From Drechmeria coniospora (Eukaryota > Ascomycota > Sordariomycetes > Hypocreales > Ophiocordycipitaceae), in the NCBI RefSeq assembly GCF_001625195.1, contig NC_054390.1, positions 8,715,222 through 8,779,221 of the forward strand: a DNA stretch of 64,000 nt. Direction: 5' to 3'. The translations under genes were made by a program, and so were the position numbers. Positions 33,101-44,227 of the stretch are shown piece by piece. The notes beneath the pieces are model-generated. The model worked only from the letters and a program-made list of their open reading frames with translations, was not told where the DNA came from and did no database searches. Each line of letters starts with the position of its first letter. Positions within the stretch are counted from its first letter, which is position 1.

Positions 33101-35674
33101 CGTGCTTGTATGGCAAGGCATGCGAACGACTCGCGCAACGGCCGTCGTCCAAGCGTACGACTTCTCGGTACGCGGGTGCTTGCGCATCGAAATTCGACGG
33201 CGACGTTGGGTCGTGATGCAACACCGCCGAACCACGTTCGAATGTATGGTAGCAAGTACGTGTAAGTAGTAATAGGTACGTAGTCGTACTTGGGTACGCT
33301 TGCTGGTGTTGCAGCACATGTAAATAATGAACATCAAGCATGAGCCAGAAATAGCAGCGCAAGGCTCCAATACGGCCCACCCCACCCTGATCCCACGGTG
33401 TCTGGGCGATTGTCCTACGGCGTCGTGACCCAATTTGGCCAAAGCGATGCTTGTGCGGTACTTGTGCTCTCGACAAACTCATCAGGGCATCCAAGTACCA
33501 TCCATCCATCCACTGACCGATAGTCAATGGCCGCACCCCATATTAATTCCTGCAGCGTGCGTTTTACCAACGCGCATCCTCTACAAGCAACAGCATCAAC
33601 GTCATCAGTCAACGCTTTCCCAAGCACCGAGCACCGAGCACCGAGCACACTGGACGTATTGTCGTGGGAACTATGTGCGAAATGCCGACGGCTGCGCGGG
33701 ATGCTTGGGCCGCGTAAAGCGTTCCGCGCATGCAAGCACATGCACGCTTGCTTTACCTAAGTGTTTAGGTAACGTCCTTACATAATCGTACGAGCAAGCA
33801 CGGGTACGGAGTATTCTGTAATACAAGTAATCTTACTGTGTTCCGGGCTTGGACGAGCTAGCATAACAGTGCACGGCATTAATTCGGAGCACTGGTAGGA
33901 AGGTGTAGGCAGTACATGAAAGTACGGCGTACGGAGCGCTTGGTATATAGGTTAGTGGTTGTACATTCATGTACCTAGTACTCCGTGCTCCGTACTCTGT
34001 GCTCCGTACTCCGTACACGCGGAGCACTTATTACTTGCAGTACTTATAAGTAAGTACTGTACGGAGTAAGTAATAAGTAGGTAAATACTACTTGGTTGAA
34101 ATTACACCTACTTGCAGCGTATTATAGTGATTGTACATGTACTTGCCGTACCCCTACGAGTACTGGTATTACTACGGCAAGTAATATCAATACCTGAACC
34201 TGTATTATCACTCCTTTCACTTACTTACGCTCTCTTCCTTGTACGGAGTACTAGTATTACTGTACTCGTAATACACCTACATGGCTGCGCATGACCCCTG
34301 CGCCGCTGGACGACCGCCGCCACGGTCCTCCCGAGCGAGCGGTAGCAAGGATGCTGCCGCCATCTCGCCGCGCTACGGTCTCTCCGTCAAGCCGTCATGA
34401 CCTTTCCTCGCCAACGTGGAGGATGGACCTGCCAAGCTAGCTTGATCCTTGGCCTCTGTCCCTCCGAGTGATGCGAGCCGCGGCCTGGTGGGGGATCTGG
34501 GGGGAGGGGGTGCTTGCATCTGCACCGTCAGTGCTAGACCTAGTGGTACTTGGGCGCAGGTGCATATCGGCACCGTGCAGGTCCTGTGCGGGAGCACCTG
34601 CAAGCGCAGGTAGGTAGGTACCTAGTATCCTCACGGTGGCCGGTGCAGGCAACGTACAGCTAGCTGTGTTGGCCTGTAAATGCAGCGCATGTGCATCGAC
34701 TTTACAGCGCGTGCTGTTCTGCTATGTTTTCCATCCTGACGCTCGTGCTCGCACCGGTGTTTGCGCTGCTAACTCCTCTAGCCTCTACCACTCCGTACCG
34801 GCTCCGTCATGGAACCCATGCTACCTGCGCAGGAATATTACTACGGCATTTACTACAGCATACGACGACGGAGAGACCATCTGCCTGTCCGGGAGGCGTA
34901 TCGAGCATCACCTTCTTGTCCTCATTCTCTCCAGATGCGCGAGCTGCCTATCACGGTTTAGCGCGCTCCCTCCTCGCCGCACCGCACTCCGGTCTGGTGG
35001 GGTGGGTGGGATCATCCACGCGATGCTTCGCCCGCGACCAAGACGCATTACCCATGTAAGTACACCAACCACCGCTTGTACGTAAGTGAACTGTAAGCAA
35101 TACGCGGTGGATGGTGGCCAGCGGCCGTCGCATGTACATACGCGGCGCAGTCGTTGATCCGTCCCAAACAACGTCCCTCTCCGACACCGTGTCGTCTTGC
35201 CTCGATTGCGCGGACCTTTGGCACGAAACGGTCAGCGCCCCGACACCGTCATCGCTGCGGAGGAGACGTCTCCATGGCATAGGATGATTCCTTCCGAGTC
35301 AGCCATCACCGGTGCCATGGCGTGCAGACGTCCAACTTTCTGGCCAAGCTGGTTCGATGGGGATCCGGCCAGGGCGACTGTCGGCCACTGTCGGTCGCCT
35401 GAGGTGATGGCTCCACTGCGGAATGTGGTCGGAGTCGGGCTCAACGGCGTCGTTAAAAGGCACCACCTTCGCCGGCTTCGAGGACGACGAGCAAAGGCTC
35501 GGACAGACGATTCTACCATTCATCCCACCACTCGCCCTGCCGTGTTCGAACCTCGTGCCAACGTCGACAGGAATCGCCGCTGCCCGTACCACATCCCGCA
35601 CTGAAGTAGCCGGCTCCCCACACCCTCTCTCGCGCCCGAGGCCGACGACGACCATGGGCTGACGCAAAAGTAGA
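30107..35674. other. Long intergenic region, dense palindromic words
   Basis: About 5.5 kb without a gene I can defend. From 30.5 to 34.3 kb the DNA is a mosaic of GTAC-centred words, for example TAGTACTCCGTGCTCCGTACT at about 33.98 kb, GTACATGTAC and AAGTACTTGCA. Near 32.67 and 32.71 kb a GCGTATGATGTAATTCCACC / GCGTATGGTGCAATTCCACC pair forms a short duplication. At 34724-35280 a leader-like MFSILTLVLAPVFALL frame with a GTAAGT donor at about 35056 could be a two-exon secreted protein, but nothing in it matches a family I know. Confidence 0.5.
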
Positions 35675-35946
35675 ATGCTTTCCCGACTCGCCCTTTCCGC
35701 CTTGACCCTGGCATCTCTCCTCGTCGCCGGTGCGCTCTCCGCGCCCGTCGATTCCCAGGCGGAGGAGACGATGGCGGCGAGGAGGTCGGAGCCAAAGCCT
35801 GGCAAGACACCGATTATATCAGCCGAGTGCAAAGTAGGTTTATTGCCATTGTCGCATCCAGCAATCATGCGAGGCAATGCTGACGTGTTGTCTTGGCCCA
35901 ACAGAAAAGCTATGCCGACTGCACCGACGTGTTGCATTTTGCCTAG
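35675..35946 (+). CDS. Small secreted peptide, 66 aa, two exons (tentative)
   Basis: Exon 1 at 35675-35833 and exon 2 at 35905-35946, with a 71 bp intron (GTAGGT...CAACAG). The first 23 residues are a strong signal peptide (MLSRLALSALTLASLLVAGA), with cleavage likely after LSA. The mature part is about 43 residues, Lys/Glu-rich, with only two cysteines in SAECKKSYADCTD. Splicing is supported because it turns an unrelated frame into one with a second Cys matching the first; reading through the intron would give an unlike tail. No family is recognised. It could be a secreted effector-like or regulatory peptide, but that is only inference from size and secretion. Confidence 0.45.
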
Positions 35947-36500
35947 AGTGGAGGGCGGGATGGAGAGACGAGGAGAATTGACGATGTTCGGTCCAATGTC
36001 ATGATGAACTAGATTTTTATTTCCTTGGTAGACTGCATCGCAGCCATGGTTGGCCGCGATGAAGCATGTAATTATAGATGAAATGAAGTACGATACGCCG
36101 CCGTCGAGAAGCGAAGCCGGGTGCCATGAGGTGACGGAAGACGCTGCTACCATGATGACGTTGCCACGCACCGGCTTCTCTCCCCTTCCTCTGCACGACG
36201 TCACGTGCATGCCCTGGTAGAATGTGCCGCGTGTGCACCCACGTGGCACGTGTGGCCTTTCAGTGCCTCTGGTCGACCCTTTACTGGCGAGAGCTTGCCT
36301 CCTGCTAATATCACCTCGCTGAACTCGACTGCAAACGACAACGGCGAGGGAGAGCGGGCGGTAGGCACAACGGCGACACGGCCATGACGAGGGCACGACG
36401 AGAAGCGACATTTCCGCACCACGACCGACCGGCGTTGGATTTTTTTTTCTCGGCCGCCCGAGGTCCATGTTTCGTTCGAGCACAAGCTCGCGCCGGTTCC

Positions 36501-36664
36501 CTCCCACCTCTTCGCCGCCTCGAGATGTTCTGCTTCATGCCTCATGCCAGGATGCCAAGCTTGCCACGAAAGGATCAGCTCGTGCCGTCTCCCGTTCACC
36601 TCGTCGCCACCTCGAGGTCCTCTGCTTCATGCCTGGATGCCATGCTTGGGACGAAAGGATCAGC
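36501..36664. repeat. Two-copy direct repeat, unit about 85-90 bp
   Basis: Copy 1 at about 36501-36579 and copy 2 at about 36591-36664. Both run CACCTC-TCGCC, CCTCGAG, TCTGCTTCATGCCT, GGATGCCA-GCTTG, ACGAAAGGATCAGC. Copy 2 has lost a CATGCCA block. Confidence 0.85.
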
Positions 36665-38877
36665 ATCCGTGAATCGTGTTCGTATTCCGGAGAGTTCGCT
36701 TCCAACCCCTCCGTACAGTACTCTGTGTTCGCCCTGACATTAACACAAGCGTAGGCGTTGTCGTAAGTATGTGCCTACATGTACTCCGTACATCTGCAGC
36801 AGCATATATACTGCCCAATCCAGACTAGCTCATAGCTGCTCGAAAGTGGCCAAGTAAGTAGTACGGAGTATTCCTTGTAATACTGCACTTGATAAGGAGG
36901 GAGTAGGTGGTATTATTCCGTAGAGTTCTGCCAATGGGTACGGAGTACAGCCCATGCACCCCGAAATACGGTAGCGGCAAGCACTTTGCACCTCCAAGCA
37001 CAAGTACCGAGTATATTACAGTACTTGGGTGACACTGGTATGAGGTCTTGAGTGGCGAGTATCGGTGCTCCGTACTCGTATTACGAGTATTATTAACCAC
37101 TTACTGTACTGTACACAGGGACAATAATACAATAAACGACTTGAAAGCGTCCCGACTAGGCCCAATTTGGTCGACACACCGGGGGAAATACAACCCCGCC
37201 CGCCCGCGGCGAAGAAGAGGTCGCCTTCTCTGCTCCATCCTCGTACTCCGTGCACCTATATTCGATACTCGTCGATTCGGTTGCACCCCCCGCGGGGCAC
37301 CACGGCACAGCATGGGACCGCCGCCAAGAGAGTGTGGTGGGATTTTGCTGGCACCGAATCCCAGACACGCAACCCAGGAGGAACAGGATCATCGATCGAA
37401 TCAGTACCACCTGCCGTTTTGGCAGCACGCGACGACAAGGACGACGGTCGTTCCGGCGGTGCCTCGCACATGGACGGCGTCGGCGAGAGGGGATGGTCGA
37501 CGTACGTACTTGCTTCGAACAGGAAACGAGCAGGATGCGTCCTTGTCATGCTCCTCCACCTTTGCCGGGCAAAGGACAGTATGTCGTGCTCTGGCCGGCG
37601 AGGACGACGCCAAAAATAAAAATAAAAAAATAACCTGGGACAAAGAGAGAGTCCGGATCGAGGCTACAAACGCATGCGCTCCCTGGTGCCGGTAGTTCTC
37701 TGGCGAATGGCGGCAGGTGTGCTGCGCTGGCAGGGTGCATACGTATGCGTGGGAGGCGTACGCATGCGAGGGCGTCGGAATTCGGTAATCATACGACGGC
37801 ACGATACGAGCACGAGCTGCGGTGCTCCCTAGTCCCGGAGCATATCCATGCCACACCCTCTCGGACGACAAGGCTCGTCGGGGCGGGACGCAAAGTCGAC
37901 GGATATATCCTTCTCGAACACGAGCGAGCGGCCGAGAGCACGGTGCGGGCCCATCGGCGCGCTCGCAGGAATGCGCATGTATGCATCCACATCTGCAGAA
38001 TGCCGTAGTGTCGGTACCCCCTGCTGCTGGCCATTTCGCCAACGGGTCCGGGGCTCAAAAGCAGCACCATTGCTCCGATCGACCCCTTCCGAGATCCTGT
38101 GTTCCTGACCGATCCGAAGCGCCGGATCCCAAACCATCGCAAATCTGTGCAGGCGAGCTGTCATGGCACAAATGTCGTGGGAGAGGTGACGAGGGAGAAG
38201 ATCAAAAATCAAGGCAGCCGGCACCAACATGGCACCCCAAGTCTGCGCTGCACTCGCGGCTCACATGTCGCTGACGGCGACCGGGCCCCGGATATTCACC
38301 ATGATTCCACCTTGTGCTTGGACGGGGCATGTCTCACGGTGCGCGGGATTGCGCAAGCTCGCAACAAATCCGGCCCCGGTGGCTCGGCCGACCTACGCCT
38401 GTGCAATGTTGCCCCGACGTGGCGTTGCGCCGAGCGAGGAGGTCCTTGACCATGCTGCCGGTAGCCTTGCCGCCTTGCCTGGCTTCGTTCGCGGGTGCGA
38501 GCTTCGCCTCGTCCGACCTGGACTTTGACCATGGGGTGCCGGGTTCCGAAGAACGGCCATGCCGGAACTTGGGTCGTTGGATGGGTGGACCGGTCGGGCT
38601 CTCCATCGACGACGGTGCTTCCGCCGCGAGGTGCGCCGTTTCGCCGCGTGCCCTCGTCGTCGCCAGCCGCGCTTTGGTCCGCGAGCCACGGCGTCGCCAT
38701 GGTGCGTGCGGCGCACTTGTGCCGAACGATGGGCACCTGGCTATCCGAATGGCATTTCGGTCCCCGTTGCGGCGCCATGGATAGTTGCTGGTTCCAACAT
38801 GTCGACCTCGCCGGTGACGATGCGTTGGGCGAGGCAGGCTGCCAGACATACTTGCAGTGCTTACCCAAGTACAGTAC

Positions 38878-38952
38878 AGTCGCTTGACAAAAGTGACGAT
38901 TCAGTTTTGGTAGCGCTACGCCTACAACTTGAGTCGACAATTTTGACACCCC
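38878..38952 (+). mobile_element. Hairpin (foldback/MITE-like) element, copy A
   Basis: About 75 bp with two imperfectly inverted arms: the left arm carries CAAAAGTGACGATTCAG and the right arm, reverse-complemented, carries CAAAATTGTCGACTCAA, around a central TAGCGCTA palindrome. The same element recurs at 63195-63277 (same orientation) and 60263-60341 (inverted). It has no coding capacity and no clear target-site duplication. Confidence 0.75.
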
Positions 38953-39011
38953 ACCGCAACACCAACCTACCACACTACCACGTACGGAGTAAGTACTGTA
39001 CTAACTGCGAG

Positions 39012-39060
39012 TCCACACTGACTGTGGCGGCCATATTTTTGTCGTCCAGTTTGGTGCAAC
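39012..39060 (+). repeat. Short dispersed repeat, copy 1 (second copy at 55007)
   Basis: Shares CCACA(C/T)TGACTGTGGCG, CCAT-TTTTTGT, (C/G)-GTTTGGTGC and CAAC with 55007-55054. It contains a CCACA/TGTGG inverted pair. Its GTCG-TCCAGTTTGGTGC part resembles the arm of the hairpin element 60 bp upstream, so the two families may be related. Confidence 0.65.
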
Positions 39061-40339
39061 AAGTGGCTTACTCCAGTGGCTTACTCCAGCCAGCCAGCGT
39101 GACGCAACACGTGATTTTCATTCGCTTCGCCAGCATCTGGCAACGGCGGTCAAGTATGGACTTGCTGCGGATGCGAAGCGGTTGGCAGGTGAATGGACGG
39201 TTCAGGATACGATGCAGAAGGCACAGAATCATCGAGAAACGATGGAAAAGTCCGACAGGCGCCGAGTATGCCTGGCCATCTGGGGGCAGCGAGACGGTCA
39301 AGGCGCCAGAATGACTGCTGGAACAGGTCGGTCGATGGCCGTGATGGCTTCGCACCTGCGTTCTGGAATTACGGCATGCATTATTTACCTACTACCCAGG
39401 TGTACATGTCTCGGCAAACATGCTTAACCGCCTCGTACGGTAGGAAATCTGTCGTCCCTCGCTTTCCCTGCTGCCTCTCGACCTTCTGCCTCGGGAGACG
39501 TCTTGGAGGGATCAAGCAAGTTGTCATACCAATCTCACCATGGGTGCCCGCCCCAGCCAACGCCAAGGCGCCATGCCGAATGGAAAGCGAAAACAACGAC
39601 GACCATGGCGTCAACGAATCCTGCCCGCAAGCATTCATATTACCCCCTCGTCCGTACCGAGCAACCCATGGATGCGACAAAATATCGCTTGAAATAAATG
39701 GAAGGAATGCGCATGGAGGACAGGCGAAAGCCCATGGGAAAGGCACCAAGAATGGGATGCCCATTTTAAGCCAATCCTTCCATGGTAAACCAAGACAAAA
39801 GTACTCCGTACATCCCGAGCGGTTGGTCCATCGGCTTCGAATCGCGTCCATTACTGTTCATCGCTTGCCGCTGTGGGCAGCTGTTGATTCAGCTGTTGGC
39901 AGATGTTGATTCAGCTGCTACAAGGCCCCGGGGTCGACAAATTCATGGCATCTGTCGCGCCAGATGCTTGTGCTTGGAGTATTATTGGACGTATTATTGC
40001 ACGTATTTTATTGTTGCAAGTCATTGTATTATTGCAAGGGCTCCGCGCTTGTAACGGGGTTATGAAGGTCGGCGTGGTTGTGGTTAGTTACCTAACCGTG
40101 TCCACTTTCCCATCTATTCACGGCGCAGGAAGCGGGCACCATGGACACCATGGACACCTAGCGGCGAGCGGCAACAACACAACAACACCAACGGACCGAT
40201 TTCCACCAATCTGACGATGCTTCGTTCGTGGGTGTGACCCGTCGAGCGGACACCCCCTGCTGCCACAGGCAGCAGGATCCGTCGCGTAGGCGTGCCAATT
40301 TGCCGCATCGGCACTCCTGCGTCCCCCCCCCCAGCCGCC

Positions 40340-41177
40340 ATGGTCCTCTTGTTTTCCTCTTTGTTTTCGCCTCTGACAAGTGTCGGCTTGCTAGAGGCAC
40401 GCCCGCAAAATATGGACAAGCCAGGCGCCGACGAGGCGGTGCCAGCCCTTGTACCGCCTGCCCCTGGGCGATCTCTCCGGACATCTTCTCCGGAGATCTC
40501 CGACAAGACGGATCAGAGCTCATCGGCGTCCAAGTACCCTTGTGAGCTGGCTCATTCGTCTTGGCCGACGCAAGTAAATATAAGTCTCGGTTGGGCCCCT
40601 TGCTCCTTCGGAATCGAGGATGAACACGCCACCCTCACCATCGACGAAATATACACACGGCAGCTGTCGACGGAACAAAGATTCGACCTCATCAACGGCA
40701 GGTTTCCCCTGCTGAGCCAACAACACGATGCCGACGTGGCTGCGTATAGATGACAACTCGGCTCATATCCAGCCAACGTACCTGCGCGACGTCTGCGTGG
40801 TGCGCGCAGCGAGGGTAGCCGGTACCCAGGACCAGTGCTGTTCCACCCTTGTCGTAAACCTACGTGCCATCAACATGACCACGAACGATTTCTACCGTTC
40901 GCATGCCGCCACCGATTTGGCGAATGCCACCAGAGTCTGCGCAGAGGCCGGGTGGAAAGCCTATCATCTGGGCGACCCGAAGGATGACAGAGTCGAGTGG
41001 CGGCTCGCATGTACCGACACGCCGCTCATGGACGCGCTGTGGGAAAACCTGGTATGCGCGGAGCGTTGGGATCTGCTGAACAGCACGGTTGGACCCAACC
41101 CGGCCGCGCTCACCACGTTGCCCGAGAAAATGTGGACGCCTACGGTCCGTGACATACCGGTCCCTCTAATCGGATAG
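40340..41177 (+). CDS. Unknown probable secreted protein, two exons, splice site unresolved
   Basis: A frame from the ATG at 40340 starts with a hydrophobic leader (MVLLFSSLFSPLTSVGLL) and runs to about 40735. A second open frame, offset by one, runs from about 40728 to the stop at 41177. The two parts have similar character: TEQRFDLING in the first and CAERWDLLNS in the second, both with paired Cys and acidic residues. An intron between about 40702 and 40830 is likely; GTTTCC at 40702 to the AG at 40813 keeps frame, as does GTGGCT at 40734 to the CAG before 40831. A frameshifted pseudogene cannot be excluded. No family is recognised and no function is assigned. Confidence 0.38.
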
Positions 41178-44100
41178 GAAGATTGTGAAGACGACACAAT
41201 ACCATCATCACTTGCACGGACACAACCGACGGCTTGGAGAGCACGCTCACGGATTCGAACTAGGTCCAGTGCGCATTGGACAAGTACCGTGAAGTTTGCC
41301 GCGAGTGAGGTGCTTCTCGAAATCTCGAACGTACACCGTCACCATCTCGAAGCCTTCCTCCATATCCTTATCTGGCCACGCGCCCGTCGAGGTTGGGCAC
41401 GCTCGGGAAAGTCGGGGAAGAAGTCCCATGCTTGCCTGTCGGTACACAGGAACGTACAAGGACGGCGCGCGAAACAGCCTCGCAATATGATCAAGGCCGG
41501 AGACAAATGCCCTGGGCGGGCAAGCACAGGAGTTTGCCCCAAGTTTGCTTGTACGAAGCCGCTTGGTACGGAGTTACGGCGGATAATCACTCTTTTCGGC
41601 ACACGACAGCCAGCTCTTCCCTGGCCCCATGAGTCAACGATACTACTGTACATGACCCAATCATCGAAGCATTTCGGGGAGCTCTGGTAGATAATAGGCG
41701 GACAGGTAGAGACGTGACGACCTTTGACGAATAACATGGACATGACTTTGCACTGCCTCGCTTCCGCCTCACTCGTTCAAAGTCTGCCTGCGTACGAGCA
41801 CTGTGTAAGTAGTACTTACTTAGATTTGACTACCATCAAACCCCAGACCCTACCAACATTTTCGTTCAGGCATATCCAGCCCTACCGTTGCATGCGGAGC
41901 CTACAGTACTATTACTGCTCCACGACTCTCCACCAATAGAAGTAATAATCATGTTCCATAGTAAGGCTGTTATACCCTACTGTAAGTACATGTGCAAGTA
42001 TGTACAACTACGGAGTCCTTGCAGACGAATGCTGTGTTTTGAAGGGACCCTGGCGAAGCTACGAGAGCCCACCCAAGTACGTAATATCCATCGGACACCC
42101 CGTTTCAGTATGCAAATAATACTGGGCACTAATTAGAGTCTTACGCGCAAGCCCAGGTGGTATTACTCTCAACTTGTAATGATCGAATCCTCTACTATTA
42201 CTTACTACTCTTCCTACCGTCTTGTACCCCACAGAGCCTTCCACGATGGTGAGAAACCTCGGCATACCTGCGGCGACTTTCCGCCCTTTCGGCACTACTA
42301 TCTCTCTAAAGGTAATTCCAGATCGAGGCACCACCCGAAACACCAGTGGATTCCTCGACGGCGCCGTCAACATTATTCATACCGTTGTAGGAAAGGGCCA
42401 AACAGTACGCCGTATTAGTATTGGCGGCAATGCTGGGTCAAAGTGTATTACCGTACATGCAACTACATCTACTTACAGTAAAGCCAGTGTGCGGTGAACT
42501 GGCACTGATGCGAGTTGTCGTCGATGTCACATTCCGTGGCGAGCATGGTGCCGTAAAGGAGGGAGTTTCAAGTAGCTGTGACGTCGAAGCTGTGCCACTC
42601 ACCCTTCCCGTCCATCATGTAAGACTAGAAATCACCGGTTTTCACAATGCGTTGCGAGCACCCTATGCAGAGTGCGCCTGAGTCAGGCAAATTGAAGCCA
42701 TTATCTACTAGGAAAATAATACGATGCAATCGTTAGTCTGTACTTATGGAGTACGAACGCCTTTGCTACCAAGTATGTCCTAAAATGAGGGCAATATTAT
42801 AATATGTGAAGGCATCATTGACGAAGACTTGCGGCTGTCCTATCCACAACTGATGCAATTGCGGGCCTATAATGTGTACACTATAGGGTAGCTATATATT
42901 ACTATGGTAAGTGGCCTGGTGTGACAGCCTAGGGTTAGGCTGTTAACGCTGAACCGGCCACCGCCCTTCACTCTAGCTGTACGCAACTCTCCGATGCAGT
43001 AAACAGTGCCGAAGACACGATTTACAAGTTGCACAACCTTACCGAAGCCGAAGCTACTGATTTCATAGACTCTCACGAACCTTCGGGAAAGATGGACTAG
43101 TATATTATGCCAAACTTATGGAGGTGAACAAACTGCTCGGAGGAACGCGTGATGGAATTTGTATCCCTCAAAGCTTTTGGAAGAGTACCAGCAGCTTGCT
43201 TGTGAAATGCGGTACCGAGTTCGCATCCCTCTCCTCAACGATTGCCAAAAGCGTGCCGTCAGGTCCCAGGCAGTCTGTTCAGGACGTCGTAGAAGCAATT
43301 TTTTGATGTCTCTGATAGATATGAAGGTTTGTCTGTTGATGATCTGCGCTGTTAGAGATACTTACTTTTGCTGTATTGACGTGCTGCCGCCGGCACAGTC
43401 CCCGTTCCCGAACGTGTGACGTGCAAACCTGCCTGCAACAATCGCCATCATCGGCATCCCTCTCCGCTCTCCACCTTTCCGTTTCTTGCCAGCATAAACG
43501 GATGGTGCCGCGGGAACGCTTCCCACGATTAACCTTGTTTCTGTAGACCAAGGATAGATGGAAACGCGTAATTGGAAAGTCTGGTCAAAATCCACATGAA
43601 GCGGCGCTTCTTCGATGAAAACCTCCCGTTCCGCCATTATATATTGCTATAATGCATAGTTCAACCGGAACGATCCAGCCCTGGCCACTAAGGCCTGCGT
43701 ATTTGCAGACATGGATGCTTGCTTCATTATGGGATCCCGACTCTTGGTGAGTAAAATCAACTTCATAAACCCGTCCTCTTAGCATTGCAGACACGCATCT
43801 GTTTAGGAACGAAACTATCCAACTGTGGACCGTAGTCTATTTGGAAAACAGTCCCGTTGCGGTTATCAATTCATGAGAAGGCGTCATCTGCGGCATACTA
43901 CCAGACCCAACAGGTCATGTACTCTGTATATGTTTACAACTATATCTAGGTGCCGTATGCACGGCCGGCACGGCAACGCAACGCCCAAACGACACGCTGT
44001 CCGAAGGTTTGATCCGAAGAGTTCCGTACTCGCACTTGCACTCGCACTTACGCCTTGGATTCGGAACAGAGCGGCGTTGAGTTGACGCTGGCCTCGTATT

Positions 44101-44227
44101 CCAAACAGTCATCTCTTCCCTTCGTCACGACGGAGAATAATGGGCACACACGATGATGCACGTGTACACTGCAGCACATGCTCGCCATGCAACGCGGCCC
44201 TACCCGTCGACTTGTTCACCATCATGG
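41178..44227. other. AT-richer intergenic region with decayed sequence
   Basis: Base composition drops compared with the flanking genes, especially 41.75-43.1 kb, with many short frames and frequent stops. A weak cytochrome P450-like relic lies on the minus strand at about 42.06-42.70 kb. No intact gene is visible. The last 400 bp adjoin the 3' end of the acyltransferase gene. Confidence 0.5.
42060..42700 (-). pseudogene. Possible cytochrome P450 relic
   Basis: On the minus strand, about 42640-42500 reads KTGDF-stop-SYMMDGKGE, reminiscent of the start of the P450 I-helix segment. About 42340-42270 reads FRVVPRSGITFREIVVPKG, resembling the conserved P450 block between ExxR and the haem loop (R-VP-GG-T-----P-G). 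Both pieces are in the right order and roughly the right spacing but in different frames, with stops between. No ExxR or haem-binding Cys loop was found. The resemblance is short, so this is a low-confidence call. Confidence 0.3.

Larger units (their letters stand above)
35947..40339. other. Intergenic, with hairpin element and duplications
   Basis: No supported gene. Contents: an 85-90 bp duplication at 36.50-36.66 kb, palindromic-word tracts at 36.75-37.10 kb, a hairpin element at 38.88-38.95 kb and a second short repeat at 39.01-39.06 kb. Several 100-200 residue frames (for example 37401-38042 minus and 38296-38973 minus) overlap each other on both strands without domain signal. Confidence 0.5.

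Noticed and set aside
34724..35280. Two-exon secreted protein with GTAAGT donor near 35056
   Set aside because: The leader is plausible, but the rest has no family resemblance and contains the dispersed ACTCCGTAC word, so coding status could not be supported.
35299..36507. 402-residue minus-strand frame over the small secreted peptide gene
   Set aside because: No recognised domain, mixed composition, and it crosses the peptide gene and intergenic DNA.
41230..41290. tRNA T-arm-like GTTCGAATCC on the minus strand
   Set aside because: The flanking bases do not pair into a T-stem and no acceptor or D-arm can be drawn. Similar TTCGAA hits at 33.24, 35.55 and 39.84 kb also failed.
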